Source of the DNA: Pseudophaeomoniella oleicola
Taxonomy: Eukaryota > Ascomycota > Eurotiomycetes > Phaeomoniellales > Phaeomoniellaceae
Direction of reading: 5' to 3'
Assembly (NCBI GenBank): GCA_003868215.1
Contig: QWDQ01000012.1
Location: forward strand, 372,001-436,000
DNA length: 64,000 nt
Part shown: positions 21,891 through 32,852 of the stretch, one piece after another
Position numbering within the stretch: position 1 is the first letter of the stretch
Layout: each line of letters opens with the position of its first letter
The notes under the pieces: model-generated
The model's database searches: none
The model's input: only the letters and a program-made list of their open reading frames with translations
What the model was told of the DNA's origin: nothing
Program-made: the position numbers and the translations under genes

Positions 21891-23001
21891 TCACTGGTCA
21901 AAAACCTGAACCTCCGGCATGCGCCCCATGCCCGTCCCCTTGGACTGCACATGGCTCAGCCCATGATCATCTCCTCCGACAAGATTCCCGCGGGAATCGA
22001 CGACGGCAGCCTCACCGCCCGACCGCCGCTCCTTGACGTGCTCTCTCAGCAGCTTTAGGATTTCGCTGTTGCGCCAGCGGAGCGGGACGGGTCTATAGGC
22101 GGGTTTGAAGCGGCCGATTGTCTGGGCCCATTCGGTTGTGGTGGCGCCGGGGGTCCAGGCATTGTCTTCCTTCGGGGATTCTTGGTCGGTGGTAGGATCA
22201 GTGGTAGCGGGTGATGATGGTTTGTCGGGTTGTTGGGGTTTGTTGATGATGCCTTCGGCAGTTTCGGAAGAGGTGGGGGCGTCGGCGGGGGATTGAGTCG
22301 CCCAGTAGTAGATGTCCCAGTCGTTTTCGTCGAGGAAGGCGTCGTATTGTTTGAGTTGGGAAGGGGTCATATGTTCGAGACGGGTGGCGGCGAAGGTGGA
22401 AAGGAGGAGGTCGGATTCGAGGGTTCCACGTTTACGGCTTTGGTCTGTGACGGGTGTTAGCGAATGTAATACGATTGTAGCTGACAGCAGTAATGTCAAA
22501 GCGGTCCCAAAAGAAGGAAGAAGGAAGACATTGAAACTACGACGGACATAATAACCTTGCTCGCATTGTGCTTGTATCCTCGCCCTCGCGCTTCAGCGGT
22601 TTGACCTTGAATTCTATGCCCTCCATCTCACCGACGCCCAATTCGGCATTTGGTCCATCCTTGGGAGCGCCCGGCTGCGTTCCGCCGGTCATGCGCTCGG
22701 TGTTCTCGGGGACTGAGTCTTTAGGGACATAGTTAGGATCGACTTCTGAGATGAACTCAGGCGGCGGGCCATCCTTTCCGAGAGACGGTGTTTCATTCGT
22801 GATGGTGGATGTTGTGTTCGTCAGGTGAGGATTATCGGGCCTCTCAGTCTGGTTCTTCCTGTACTCCTCGACCTGCGGGTGCAGGCGATCCTTGTGCTCT
22901 GGTAAATAACGAGACGCTGTCGTAGAAATAAATCTTGCGTCTTTTTGGGGGAATGCCCCAGCGGCACGGACAGACCGCAGCAGGAATCTAGAGGACTGCA
23001 T
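21891..23001 (-). CDS. SDH5: Succinate dehydrogenase assembly factor 2 (flavinylation factor)
   Basis: Exons (minus) 23001..22548 and 22444..21891 (intron 103 bp) give 335 residues. The splice restores the family signature [20 protein letters not shown] across the junction, with the conserved RGTLE at 157-161, followed by [20 protein letters not shown]. The start at 23001 opens with a matrix targeting peptide ([17 protein letters not shown]). SDHAF2/Sdh5 (also EMI5) promotes covalent FAD attachment to the SDH flavoprotein subunit in the mitochondrial matrix. Long Thr/Pro/Asp-rich segments on both sides of the core make it larger than animal homologues, as in other filamentous fungi. Its start lies only 191 bp from a RIP-degraded transposon, so the promoter is compressed or overlaps it. 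Confidence 0.93.
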
Positions 23002-23192
23002 GAAGAAAGATTGATATAGACAGTTCCTGAAATTTTCAAGTAAGAAAGGATATATGTACAGTATGTCGCTATCAATATACGAAACGGAGGATCTCAGAGA
23101 TACAAATTGTCCCATTGAATTTACCTTTCTACTTGACATCATGGAAAGTCTTTCGGTATACCTGCCTTTGAAACTACATAGTTACAGTAGTA

Positions 23193-23242
23193 AGTCGCCC
23201 CACCTAGATTTGGGACAACCTAGTTTTGGGATACTTTTTGAA
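23193..23242. repeat. Left terminal inverted repeat
   Basis: Begins AGTCGCCCCACC; contains tandem ACCTAGATTTGGGACA and ACCTAGTTTTGGGATA. It retains CpA dinucleotides although the element body has almost none. Confidence 0.85.
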
Positions 23243-25001
23243 TACCAAAACGCTTAAAACGCCTATATAATTAAAGCTATGAACAACGCCTATAACGTAT
23301 TAAATTTGAAAGTTAAATATAAAGCTATTTATAAACGTTAATTATATATTTTATATAATACGTTAAAGATTCTGTTTATTATTTTTAATAATATAAATTT
23401 TTATTTTAATTTTTTTTTTTTTAAACTGCGGCGACGTTCTGTACGGTAATAAATTAAATATTAAGATTAAAGACGATTTTTATATATTTTTTAATATTTT
23501 AATATAAAATTAGTTTTATTTAAAGATTTATATAATTATAAATAGTTCTTACTTTAAAAGTGTTAAATAAATTAAACTTTTTTTAAATCTTACGAAAAAA
23601 AACGGATATAAATTTATTTATAAATCTTATTCTTTTTAAAATAATAAATAATATTATTAATTATTAAATATTACTGAGGGTCTTTCAGGTCTTTTTTAAA
23701 ATTAATTAAAACTTACGAGACATAACTAGATTAAAAATAATTATTTTAATTAATTTAAATTAAATTATTCTTACTAAACGAGATCTATAGATTTTATTTA
23801 AATTAAAAAATAATAAATTATTTATTTTTTAATCGTTTTAAACGTTTTTTTTTATTAAAACTTTTTAAACTCGTTTATTTATATAATTAAATAAATTAAA
23901 TCTTTTTAATAAGATTTAAATCCGCGAAGATAATTATATATATTAATTAATTTCTATAACGTTATTTAATATTTAAAAAATAAATTAAATCTAAAGGCTG
24001 TATAACGTGCGATAAATACGCAGAAAAATATAAAATTATAATATTATTATATTTATATTTTTATATAAATTCGAATATATAATGGGTCTTATATTTATTC
24101 ATAATTAATAAAATTAAACGGGTTAGCGATAATATAATTTATAATAAAAAAATATCTTTAAATTAGAATAAAATAATATTATTAAAAATTTAATTATTTT
24201 CTAAGATTATATATAACTAATTAGGGTTTTTTTAAATTAAAAATTAAATAAATTAAAGATTTTGTTTTTTAAAAATAATTAAAAAATTATAACCGATTTC
24301 CTATCGCTTTAATTATTTTAATAATCGTAATTTATTTTCGGTTTTAAGATATTTTAATATAAATCTGCGGTTTATTAATTAATTTTAATATTTACTGATT
24401 TTAATTAAATTTTAATACCATACCTGTCTCGTTTATATTATATATATTGATAAATTTAATGAATTTTTCAGTAATCGTTTTTTTAAATAAAGTAAATCAT
24501 TTACGGAATATTTTTAAATTTATTTTATATATATAAACGACGTCTAGGTTTTTACTTAAAATTATAAAAATTATAGAGTTATATTATTAGAAATAATTAA
24601 ATTAATTAACATTAAATAAAAATAAAAATAAAAAAATATTATTAATTATCTAAATAATTCGTATTATATTTCGAATCTGAGTAAAAGAAGACGTATATTT
24701 TTAATTATTTAATTTTATTATTTATTAAATAAATTTATTTTTTTAAATAAACGTTAATAACTGTTAATCTTAATATTTTATATTAACGTTGGAATATTAG
24801 TTTTTAAATCGGTAATATAACGTCGTTTTACTAACTTTATAAGTCTTTACGCACTCACGAATCGACGTAAATTCATTATTTTAAAGGATTAATAGAATTT
24901 TCTGAAGATGTTTTTCTCGTATCTGCGTTTTAAGCTTCATTTTGACAGATTTTGATTAAGATATAGGCATTGTAAATTGGCTGTATTGAGGATTGTTTCA
25001 G

Positions 25002-25051
25002 TTTAAAAGTTGTTCCAAATCTAGGTTGTCCCAAATCTAGGTGGGGCGACT
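25002..25051. repeat. Right terminal inverted repeat
   Basis: The reverse complement begins AGTCGCCCCACC and carries ACCTAGATTTGGGACA then ACCTAGATTTGGAACA. It is followed by the TA duplication and TACGTAGTA. Confidence 0.85.
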
Positions 25052-25233
25052 TACGTAGTAACTGGTCCTGCATCCACTTGACCAGGGGTACCTCCGTACA
25101 GTAGACTGAATTGTGTGATTTGAACTTCCTCAAGAGATGATATTTTTCCCGCGTCTGCAAATTACATGTTGATACATTTTCCTTCTGCCGCCAGCCTCGG
25201 TGGAAGTCTGCCTACCCTTCCCAGCTTGTCTCC

Positions 25234-26031
25234 TCACTGCTTCGACTGGCACGGCTCTGTATGCGCATGTGCATGATAGTAACACTTGTTTTGCTGCTTG
25301 GGATCTGTCAACAAACCCGCATTCTGTTTCCACAGTGCCTGCAACAAATCAACTCCTATAGTGGCTCGGTCTCTGCACGCCTCATAGATCTTCTGTCTCG
25401 TAGCTTCATCGCTGCGAAAGAACTTATGGGCCATCCATTCCACCAGAAATTTCCTCAACCCGCATTGCTCCGGTGAGCGTTTGAAGACGTATTGGACGAG
25501 CGAGTTATGTGGGATATAATCTTCCTTTGTCGTGAATGCTTTAAGGCGGTCCATTGTATCATTTCCCAGCGCTTCCAGAAGAAATCGATCTGCCAGGACG
25601 TAGAGTGTATAGTACCTAGCTACCTTGGTCTGGAACTCTTTGTCCTCTTTGTTGATGGATGGTACTCGTCCACTGTACAGCCAGGTGATGAGCACACCGA
25701 AGGTATCCGAGTCGACGTCCTCGAGATATAACTCCTTTTTGCCGGCTTCACTGAATTTGCCGTTGAAGACGGCATCGAAGTACGAGGAACGGCTGCAAAT
25801 TACGTCTTTGTGGATATGAAATTCCTTACGTTTCTTGCCCACGAATACCGTGACCAGTTGCGGGGTGAAAAGACTCCACGATAGGTATCAGCAAATACGT
25901 TCAACCGATCCCTAAGGTATGTTTGTAGCACTGGACAGTGTAGGAACATACTCTGTCACCGGTACAAGTTCTCTCTTGCCTGTGGATTGCGTCGTCTCCT
26001 TCCCTTCTGTCGGATGTTCTTCTGAAGACAT
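25234..26031 (-). CDS. BTB/POZ domain protein A
   Basis: Exons (minus) 26031..25952 and 25873..25234 (intron 78 bp, donor GTATGT) give 239 residues. The splice completes the typical BTB opening LVTVFVGKKRKEFHIHKDVI, followed by CSRSSYFDAVFNGKFSEA and a strand containing DTFGVLITWLYSGRVP; the second half is the helical extension common in fungal BTB proteins. The C-terminus carries CYYHAHAHTEPC, a Cys/His cluster spaced C-x2-H-x-H-x5-C. BTB domains mediate dimerisation or bind Cullin-3, but no partner domain is visible here. The neighbouring BTB gene B is on the same strand about 0.5 kb upstream and shares the C-terminal cluster. Function unknown. Confidence 0.85.
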
Positions 26032-26527
26032 GCTGTATAGAGCGATCTTCTAGAGAGGCACCAGTATTCCCCAGGTTCAAAGGTATATCGTAGAGAAGAA
26101 GGCAGAGCGTCTGCAGTCTGCTGCTACTATAGTGCTTTCGGTACACAATGGTCCAGTGGCAGGTTCAGCTCGGAAAGTGGAGAAAGGTCAGTGAACGAAG
26201 TGGGAATCCTGTTATCTCGCATTCACTTGCTTTCCCAGTGCAGGCAAGGTGTTAGAAGATCCTAATTCGCAAGGTGGGAATGATATTGCTAGAGGCTATC
26301 GAAATGATGGGTAAGGCAGAAGCTGACATGAGGAAAAGGACGGATTTCAGTGATTTTGCTGAGGGCGAGGTGGTACCTGATAAAAGCTCAGACTGCCAGC
26401 GGGTATGTGCATACATCCAGCCACGAGGTCAACCATAGAGCCATCTACCTACCTGGGTAGATACGATATATAAGCCAGAGACCAACCACAATTCTCGATT
26501 GTATATGATCCTTCCATCTCTCAAGCA
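26032..26527. other. Intergenic region between the two BTB genes
   Basis: About 0.5 kb with a TATATAA-like stretch near 26468 and a CTACCTACCTGGGTAG motif near 26447. No gene seen. Confidence 0.6.
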
Positions 26528-27565
26528 TCATGTCGTTGGAGACTCTCTGCGATCACAGACAGCGCCATCTTCATGTGCATGGTATTTGCATCTTGTATCC
26601 TCCGTGATGTCTGCCGGATCTTGAATCTTCTGTTTTCTCCTTGCAGCAACGGCGATGCTAACTATCTCCTTGAATACCTCTCTTCTGACCTCACGACTGT
26701 TCTCGATAATGAGTTTTTCCAAAAACTGGTTTTCCTTAGAGAACTTATTATATCCATCGGTGGACAGGTCAAACGACATTTGTTGAACGAGATATTGACG
26801 CATCTTGCAGTCTACGTCTCCGTGCCGATTGATCAGCAGAACCAGTAAGTCGAGATCAAAGGCTGATATTTGATGATATAGGCGCAGTCGGTCTACCAAT
26901 GCATTTTGTAAGGGTAAGACTTCGTACTCTTTAGCGAGTATATACGCTCTGACGGCCTTCTTCGCTTCGATGCGATCGTGAATTGGGCCTGGATTTTTGT
27001 CGTAGAGATGAGCGACGAAAATCTCAAACGTATCTTTCCGAACTTTAGTCTCTTTGAGGTCGTACACCAAAGCCTTCTTATCGTCTCCAGTCTCAAGGTC
27101 GATAGCGTCCATGAAGGTAGCCTCGGACTTCACTTCTTCTTCGTCATCAGGACATATGTCTTCGTGATTCACCACTGACTCGGCGGCATTCTCTACCGTT
27201 CTTCTCTGACACCTGGCCATCTTTTCAAGAAAGCTACTCTGTGTTTGTAGCGCTGTCTTGTGTATCTTGAAGGCCTTTGTTTTTCCGTGAACATATACTT
27301 CCACGATAGGGGAGTCAAAGAAGCTGCATTCTATTAGCTCACTCTCGCTATAATTTGGAGAGATTCTGCTTACTTGCGCTCTGCTTTCGCGTGCGATGGC
27401 CTGATTGGCGCCATGATGTGATATTTCTGGATGTTCACTGTATAGAAAGACAACGATTTTCGGGTCTCCGAACGGGACCTGGTAGACTGACCAGGGAAAG
27501 TGCTGGGAAAGTGATGTGAAAGGTTGTGTGCAAGTGGGCGAAGGTGAGCTGCTGATGATCGGCAA
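26528..27565 (-). CDS. BTB/POZ domain protein B
   Basis: Read as a single exon of 345 residues. The BTB core starts at about residue 82 (FFDSPIVEVYVHGKTKAFKIHKTALQ, given here in part: SPIVEVYVHGKTKAF) and includes an acidic insertion (CPDDEEEVKSE) and the strand DTFEIFVAHLY, followed by the usual C-terminal helices. The last residues contain CKYHAHEDGAVC, with the same C-x2-H-x-H-x5-C spacing as BTB protein A. The N-terminal 80 residues are atypical. A GTAAGC at the codon after RESRAQ hints that an intron or another start may be missed, but I found no in-frame acceptor of normal length. Probably a diverged paralogue of gene A; function unknown. Confidence 0.75.
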   Translation of the reverse strand: MPIISSSPSPTCTQPFTSLSQHFPWSVYQVPFGDPKIVVFLYSEHPEISHHGANQAIARESRAQVSRISPNYSESELIECSFFDSPIVEVYVHGKTKAFKIHKTALQTQSSFLEKMARCQRRTVENAAESVVNHEDICPDDEEEVKSEATFMDAIDLETGDDKKALVYDLKETKVRKDTFEIFVAHLYDKNPGPIHDRIEAKKAVRAYILAKEYEVLPLQNALVDRLRLYHQISAFDLDLLVLLINRHGDVDCKMRQYLVQQMSFDLSTDGYNKFSKENQFLEKLIIENSREVRREVFKEIVSIAVAARRKQKIQDPADITEDTRCKYHAHEDGAVCDRRESPTT

Positions 27566-28580
27566 TGGTTATATTGTGAAGTGAGATCTTCTTATTCTGT
27601 GTCACGGTATGGTGACTTGACAGATGCTGAGTGAGTTTCAACACACACGAGACCTAGACCGAAGGTGAATGGGAGTCGGACTGTGGCAGACTGACGACGG
27701 TTGCAGGAGAACGTCTTTTTGGAGGACTTTGTGTGAGGATTACTGTATAGGCCAGGCTATAGCTGCGAAGACCATGAGGTAAATTGCCGAAGTGATAGTC
27801 TCCAGGATGAAATTTGAATGCCTTGTCAGACCAATAATTGCGACCCTGCTCAGTGAAGGTGACTTGCTGAGTAAGAAGCAGGGACTCAGGGATGACAACT
27901 TCCTGCCTGACTAGTAGAGCAAATGTGGCCTGAGAGGCACTTTACGTAGTCAGAGGTACATGTGAGGCATCTGTGAATGATGTCCTCTAAGAGCTCGTAG
28001 ATTGTTCGATCTACCGGCCTGGTAGGGCTATGCGACCACTTGATTCAAGGAGCCTTCTTAGTAGATGCTTGCTTCTTAAGTATATGTCTACTATACCGGT
28101 GATAGGTGACAGACCCACAGAGAACAAACGCTCTTCAGCGCATTTATCCCGCTGTATTCATTGCTTGGGCAGGGGATGCTTGGAGTAGGGCCGTATCGAA
28201 GAAAGTTTGCGTAGATGTCCATGGCCTCTGTGCAGTCTACCACTGCTTGTGTGCTATCAGCATTATTCGCCAAATGGTATAGCTTTGGAGCATCGTCATG
28301 TCAGCCTCTACAGAGTCTCATAGCTCTGAGTTAGGATGAGGTCTCGAACAATGGTATGGACGGGTAGAGTTTGAGGGTAGCACCCGCGGTGAGGATATAT
28401 TTTATTTCCTAAATTGGTCATCCCCTCACTTTGCACCGAATCAACAGGCAAGCTTAGGTATGCAGACTTACCACACGGAATGAACCCAGACAAAGCAGCT
28501 AGATGAAATAAGTCAGAGTCTCTACCTGACCAAGGAGAAAAAGTAGAGTGGTACTAAGGTTAGAGGTAGTATATATTATT
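27566..28580. other. Intergenic region
   Basis: About 1 kb between BTB gene B (upstream side) and the 3' end of the SPX-RING gene. No gene or clear repeat seen. Confidence 0.55.
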
Positions 28581-30070
28581 CTACATTATCGTACATTTAG
28601 CATTATCAAAATCCTCGCCATACAGATCCACACCAGCAGCGTGCTCGTTCTCCTTCTGTTTCACCTTGACCTCCGCGGGGAAATTGGTCTTCAAGAACTC
28701 CATCAATTTCTTATCGAGATTTTCTGCAGATAGTCAATCGATGGCCTCACGTATAAGGTCGGAGAAGCTTACCCTCAGATGCCGCCATCACACCACCTGT
28801 CCGACATAGAGGACATTGATCCTGATTCGACTGCTGCATGACGATCAAGCACCGTATACAGAAAACATGATTGCATCTCAGCCTAATAGGCTTATACGTG
28901 ATGTTGAAGCAGACTGGACAGAGGTAGTCATTCAGCTGTGGTATAACTGTGACGAGGTCTTCTGATATCTTGAAACAAGCGGCGCGAGCTAGTGATTGAG
29001 CAATGAATGGCTTTTCTGCAAACTGTGCTGGCAGGATTGCTTGCGCATGTAGGGCTGTACGCTTATCAAACTTCTTGATAATCTTCCGCAGGGCTGTTTG
29101 GTTCAACTCCTGGAAGCGTAAGTACTGTAGTAAGCTGTTGTTGATCTGCATGAAACGGTCAAATGCGATACGTCCTTCCCGCGTCAGCTTCGCAGCACGA
29201 CTGTTGGTCTTCGCCTTAGAGACGAATAGGTCAAGCTGTTGAGCGGCCTTTTCCGAACCACGAGTCCCGTGGTCCCTCTCCCTGGCCGAGAAGAAGATCT
29301 CCGACTCAACGTACAAGCGAAATATCTCCCGCCAAGCTTGCGTGTCTGCCTTTGATTTCTTGCTTCCAGTCTCTACCATAGCGGTCAGCTCTCGGCCAAG
29401 CTGTTTGATTTCGTCTTCAAGCCTCCGTTGCTCAGCCACCTGGAGATCATCGAGCCTGTTTAATTCCTTCCTGAGGACATCAAAAAACTCAGATTTGGAT
29501 ATCAAAGGCATCTCGATCTGCTCGAGAGGGACCGATGAATTCCGTACCAAATGACCAGGTACTTGGCGTGGTGGGCTTCCTTCGTCATCTGACGACGCTG
29601 GGCTGTCCATGCCTGGGAGCTGTGTGATATCGGTCATAAAATCATCTTTGACTGCCAATGCAACGAGGTCCTTCCTGGCCTCCGATGGGGCATGCAACTT
29701 TTTACGAGGAGCAGTGAGCTTCATCAACGCTTGGCGTGTTTCTTCCGTAAGCCATGCATCTTCGGGCGAGCCGGTCTGTGGATTCATGGCGACGATCATT
29801 TTTGGGATAACCTTTAGCCGTTCGTCTGTTCAAGTCAGATATGTAAACCGTTTGCTGGACGGATCAAGCACCTTCGCTGAGCGAGTCCTCCTCATCGGAA
29901 CTTTTCCATAAAGCATTCAGAGTCTTGGCATCTAGACCTAAGCCTTGTAATTCCTTCTGGACTTTCTTTATGCATTTCTTCAGCTGTTTGTATGATATTG
30001 CTGAATCAATCCATTCCTGAGGAAACTCGCCGCCTTCCAGCGTTTGGCTGAAATTGTGTCCGAACTTCAT
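28581..30070 (-). CDS. SPX-RING E3 ubiquitin ligase with a C-terminal CaaX-like box
   Basis: Exons (minus) 30070..29872, 29825..28773 and 28723..28581 (introns 46 and 49 bp) give 464 residues. The N-terminus is an SPX domain (MKFGHNFSQTL...SYKQLKKCIKKVQKEL), which senses inositol pyrophosphates. The SPX helices continue to about residue 300. A C3HC4 RING finger spans 369-407 (CPVCFNITYKPIRLRCNHVF to CPLC). The domain order matches fungal RING-14-type and plant NLA-type ligases that control phosphate transporters. The last exon is needed: without it the frame runs into the intron. It ends KCTIM, whose last four residues form a CaaX box (C461), suggesting prenylation. The gene is divergent from JJJ1. 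Confidence 0.9.
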
Positions 30071-30625
30071 GGTGGCGTACGTCAACCATCCCGTTGGCGT
30101 GGATTGAAGATCATATTAACTGTGTGGCCATACCGTGTGTAGAAAAAAAGGTATATCACATCGCAAATACTACCCATTAAGACAAACGAGACAAGGGTTA
30201 ATAGCAGAATCGAGAACCCCTGCAGCGAGCCATGTGCAGTCAATAGGATCGGGAGAGAGAGATGGTGAAATTACTACTTCCGTCACTTTGATGGTTGGGA
30301 TGCCGGTTACTTCTGTCAGCCAATTAGAGTGGTCTTCGGTAAACATGCCTTGGATGGAATGCCAGAGCGCCTTTGTGCTACCGAACACTCAACCCTCTAC
30401 TAATTATGTACATGCTACGTAGTAATTAATAGTAAGGGAGCGTGAGCTTGGGCCCTGAAATAATTAATATTTTCTACAGTCATAGTAGATACAGGTACCC
30501 ACCCCCACATCATCACGAGCGGTGATCGCTGTCACTCTGCTATGAATTTAAGGCAGAGGCGTGCCCAGTTCAGCCTCGTAGCAAATCGATGAGGAGTGAC
30601 GGGCGTCAACCCATAGCTGGAGCAC
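30071..30625. promoter_or_regulatory. Divergent promoter of the SPX-RING and JJJ1 genes
   Basis: 555 bp between two divergent starts. Contains TACGTAGTA at 30416-30424 and AT-rich TAATTAATA stretches. No known factor sites assigned. Confidence 0.5.
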
Positions 30626-32334
30626 ATGGGCCAGGGACAATCCTCTGCGGGCGGAGGCGCTCAGGCCGAAGATGCGCCTACCAAAACTGACTACTATGAA
30701 CTGCTGGCAGTGGAGCGAACTGCCACCGACGACGAGTAATCATTTCCGTACCCGAGACTGAGGGAATCCTCCACTAATGCGACTGCAGGATCAAGAAAGC
30801 CTACCGACGAAAGGCCCTCGAATTGCATCCGGACAGAAACTACGGCAATGTCGAAGAGGCTACGAAATTATTTGCAGAAATACAAACCGCATACGAGGTG
30901 CTCTCAGACCCTCAAGAACGGGCCTGGTATGATTCACACAGAGATGTCCTCTTACGCGGAGGAGAAGCCGGTTCCGCAAATGGTGAAGAGTTCTCATACA
31001 ACATTCGTATGACAACGACCGAAGAGGTGTTGAAGCTGATGATGAAATTCAACGGGCGCTTGAACTTCAATGATTCGCCTAGTGGATTCTATGGGGGTCT
31101 CAACGACTTCTTCCAGCAATTGGCGAAGGAAGAAGACATCGCATGCCAGTGGGAGAACCTCGACCCTATCGATTATCCACCTTTCGGGCACAAAGACGAC
31201 GATTTTGAAGATGTGGTCAGACCTTTTTATGCTGTGTGGAATGGCTTCGCAACGAGGAAGACTTATTCATGGAAAGATGCATATCGGTTATCCGACGCTC
31301 CAGATAGGAGGGTACGTCGACTCATGGAGAAGGAGAACAAGCGAGTGCGCGAAGATGCTATAAGGGAGTTCAATGATGCCGTACGTTCATTGGTGGCCTT
31401 TGTTAGGAAACGTGATCCTCGCTACCAAGAGAACCTTCAAAGCGAGGCACAAAGGCAGAAGACATTACGAGATGCAGCAAAAGCTCAAGCAGCTCGGTCC
31501 AGAGCCGCAAACAGGGCTCAGCTGGAAGAGCACGTGGTCCCAGACTGGGCGAAATCGACAGAACCTGAAGAAAACCCGTTCAGTGAAGAGGAAGAGGAGT
31601 CGGATAAAGAAGAAATCGAATGTGTCGCGTGTAATAAGACGTTCAAAAGCGAGAAGCAATTTGAAGCACACGAGAAAAGTAAGAAACATATTAAACTTCT
31701 GAAGCAGTTGAAGCGAGAGATGAAGCAAGAAGATGTCATGCTGGAGACGGATGAACGAGAGAAGGACGAAGTCCAGAATGGAAATGAGGACGAACACGAA
31801 CCGGAATCCCCACCACCTGTGATTGACCCATCTGAGGAGCAATCTGCAGCTATGACCAATGAGCCTATCGCTGCTGTCGACGTATCTAGCGAGACGGATG
31901 ACCTCAGGGACCCTCCCAAGGACACCTCACCCTCACCCCAAACAACGCCGGTAGATGCCTCCGCCGATTCAGACTCTAACTATGATTCAGACTACGCCCC
32001 TCGCTCTACGGTAGCATCCCGCCTGCTCCAAGACCTCTCTCTCTCCGACTCCAACATCTCCACCACCACCACCACCTCCTCACCCGCCACCACCCCGAAA
32101 CTAGGCAAAGCCAAACAAAAACGTGCCAAGAAAGCCGCCGCTACCGCCGCCAGCAGCACAACCGGACCTTCTGAAACCGTGCACAGCTGCTCGACGTGCG
32201 GCGAGCAATTCCCAAGTAAAACGAAACTGTTCAACCACGTCAAGGAGGAGGGACATGCGGCGCCGAAAGTCGTCACGTCCTCTAGCGCTGGTGCTTATGG
32301 GTCCGCGAACAAGAAGAAGGGTAAGAAAAGGTAG
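30626..32334 (+). CDS. JJJ1: Cytosolic J-protein with two C2H2 fingers, 60S ribosome maturation
   Basis: Exons 30626..30735 and 30789..32334 (intron 53 bp) give 551 residues. The J domain spans about residues 24-90 ([16 protein letters not shown] joined to [17 protein letters not shown]), with HPD at 50-52. A charged middle region with long helices follows, then a C2H2 finger at 315-337 ([14 protein letters not shown]...H) and a second near 504 ([17 protein letters not shown]). A Lys-rich tail ends GKKR. This layout is that of yeast Jjj1 and animal DNAJC21, which work with Hsp70 to release and recycle late pre-60S export factors in the cytosol. Ser/Thr/Pro-rich and acidic tracts between the fingers are low-complexity. 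Confidence 0.93.
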
Positions 32335-32852
32335 GTAAAAAGAGAAGTGGTTGTGAATTTCAGGTTCTGTTGCATGCATGCGGGAGCAAGCAGCAGCAGC
32401 AGCATCGGAGGACTTTTTGTTGCATTGCGAATACTTGTTTTCGTCCATTATGGCATAGCGATGGCGTTGGAGCTTCTTTAGGAGAGCATATCACTCGCGA
32501 CGTCAACTGCATGAAGTGCGCTTTTTGGATATGAATCCTAGATACTGGCATCCTAAGGTGACTTTAGTACCAGAAATGACGAAAAATGATACAAGTGTAC
32601 CATTTTATATTCTGATCAATATCAACATGAACACGTAAAATATGGTCGTTTTTCCTTCTTTCCGTCATCTCATATATCGATGTTTACGTATCATACCCCA
32701 AAAAAAGGTCGCCGCCTCTAATACGCCACACCACTACCAGCACACCATTGCAAGACTTTGATCTGAACCCAGGCATAAGCCGACGTGAATTCCAGCTGCG
32801 TCTGCTGCTGCGACAGGCAGTTCCACGTCCGTTCCTATCCCAAAGCTCCTAA
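32335..32852. other. Convergent intergenic region JJJ1-SQS1
   Basis: 3' flanks of two convergent genes, with a short CAGCAG run near 32393. No gene seen. Confidence 0.6.

Larger units (their letters stand above)
23193..25051. mobile_element. RIP-degraded Tc1/mariner (pogo/Fot1-like) DNA transposon
   Basis: A 1,859-bp element flanked by TA at 23191-23192 and 25052-25053. The inverted ends start AGTCGCCCCACCTAGATTTG and match perfectly for about 31 bp, then imperfectly to about 50 bp. Each end holds two 16-bp sub-repeats of the type ACCTAGATTTGGGACA. The interior is extremely AT-rich (5 G/C in the 60 bases at 23461-23520) and has few CpA while keeping CpG, the mark of repeat-induced point mutation. 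No transposase reading frame survives and I could not recognise protein motifs. TA duplication, size and end structure fit Fot1/pogo-type elements (inference). AT flanks stop abruptly at the element borders. Confidence 0.85.

Noticed and set aside
23193-25051. AT-rich block considered as centromere-like or mitochondrial insert
   Set aside because: Inverted termini and TA duplications show a transposon, and the CpA-depleted, CpG-retaining pattern fits RIP.
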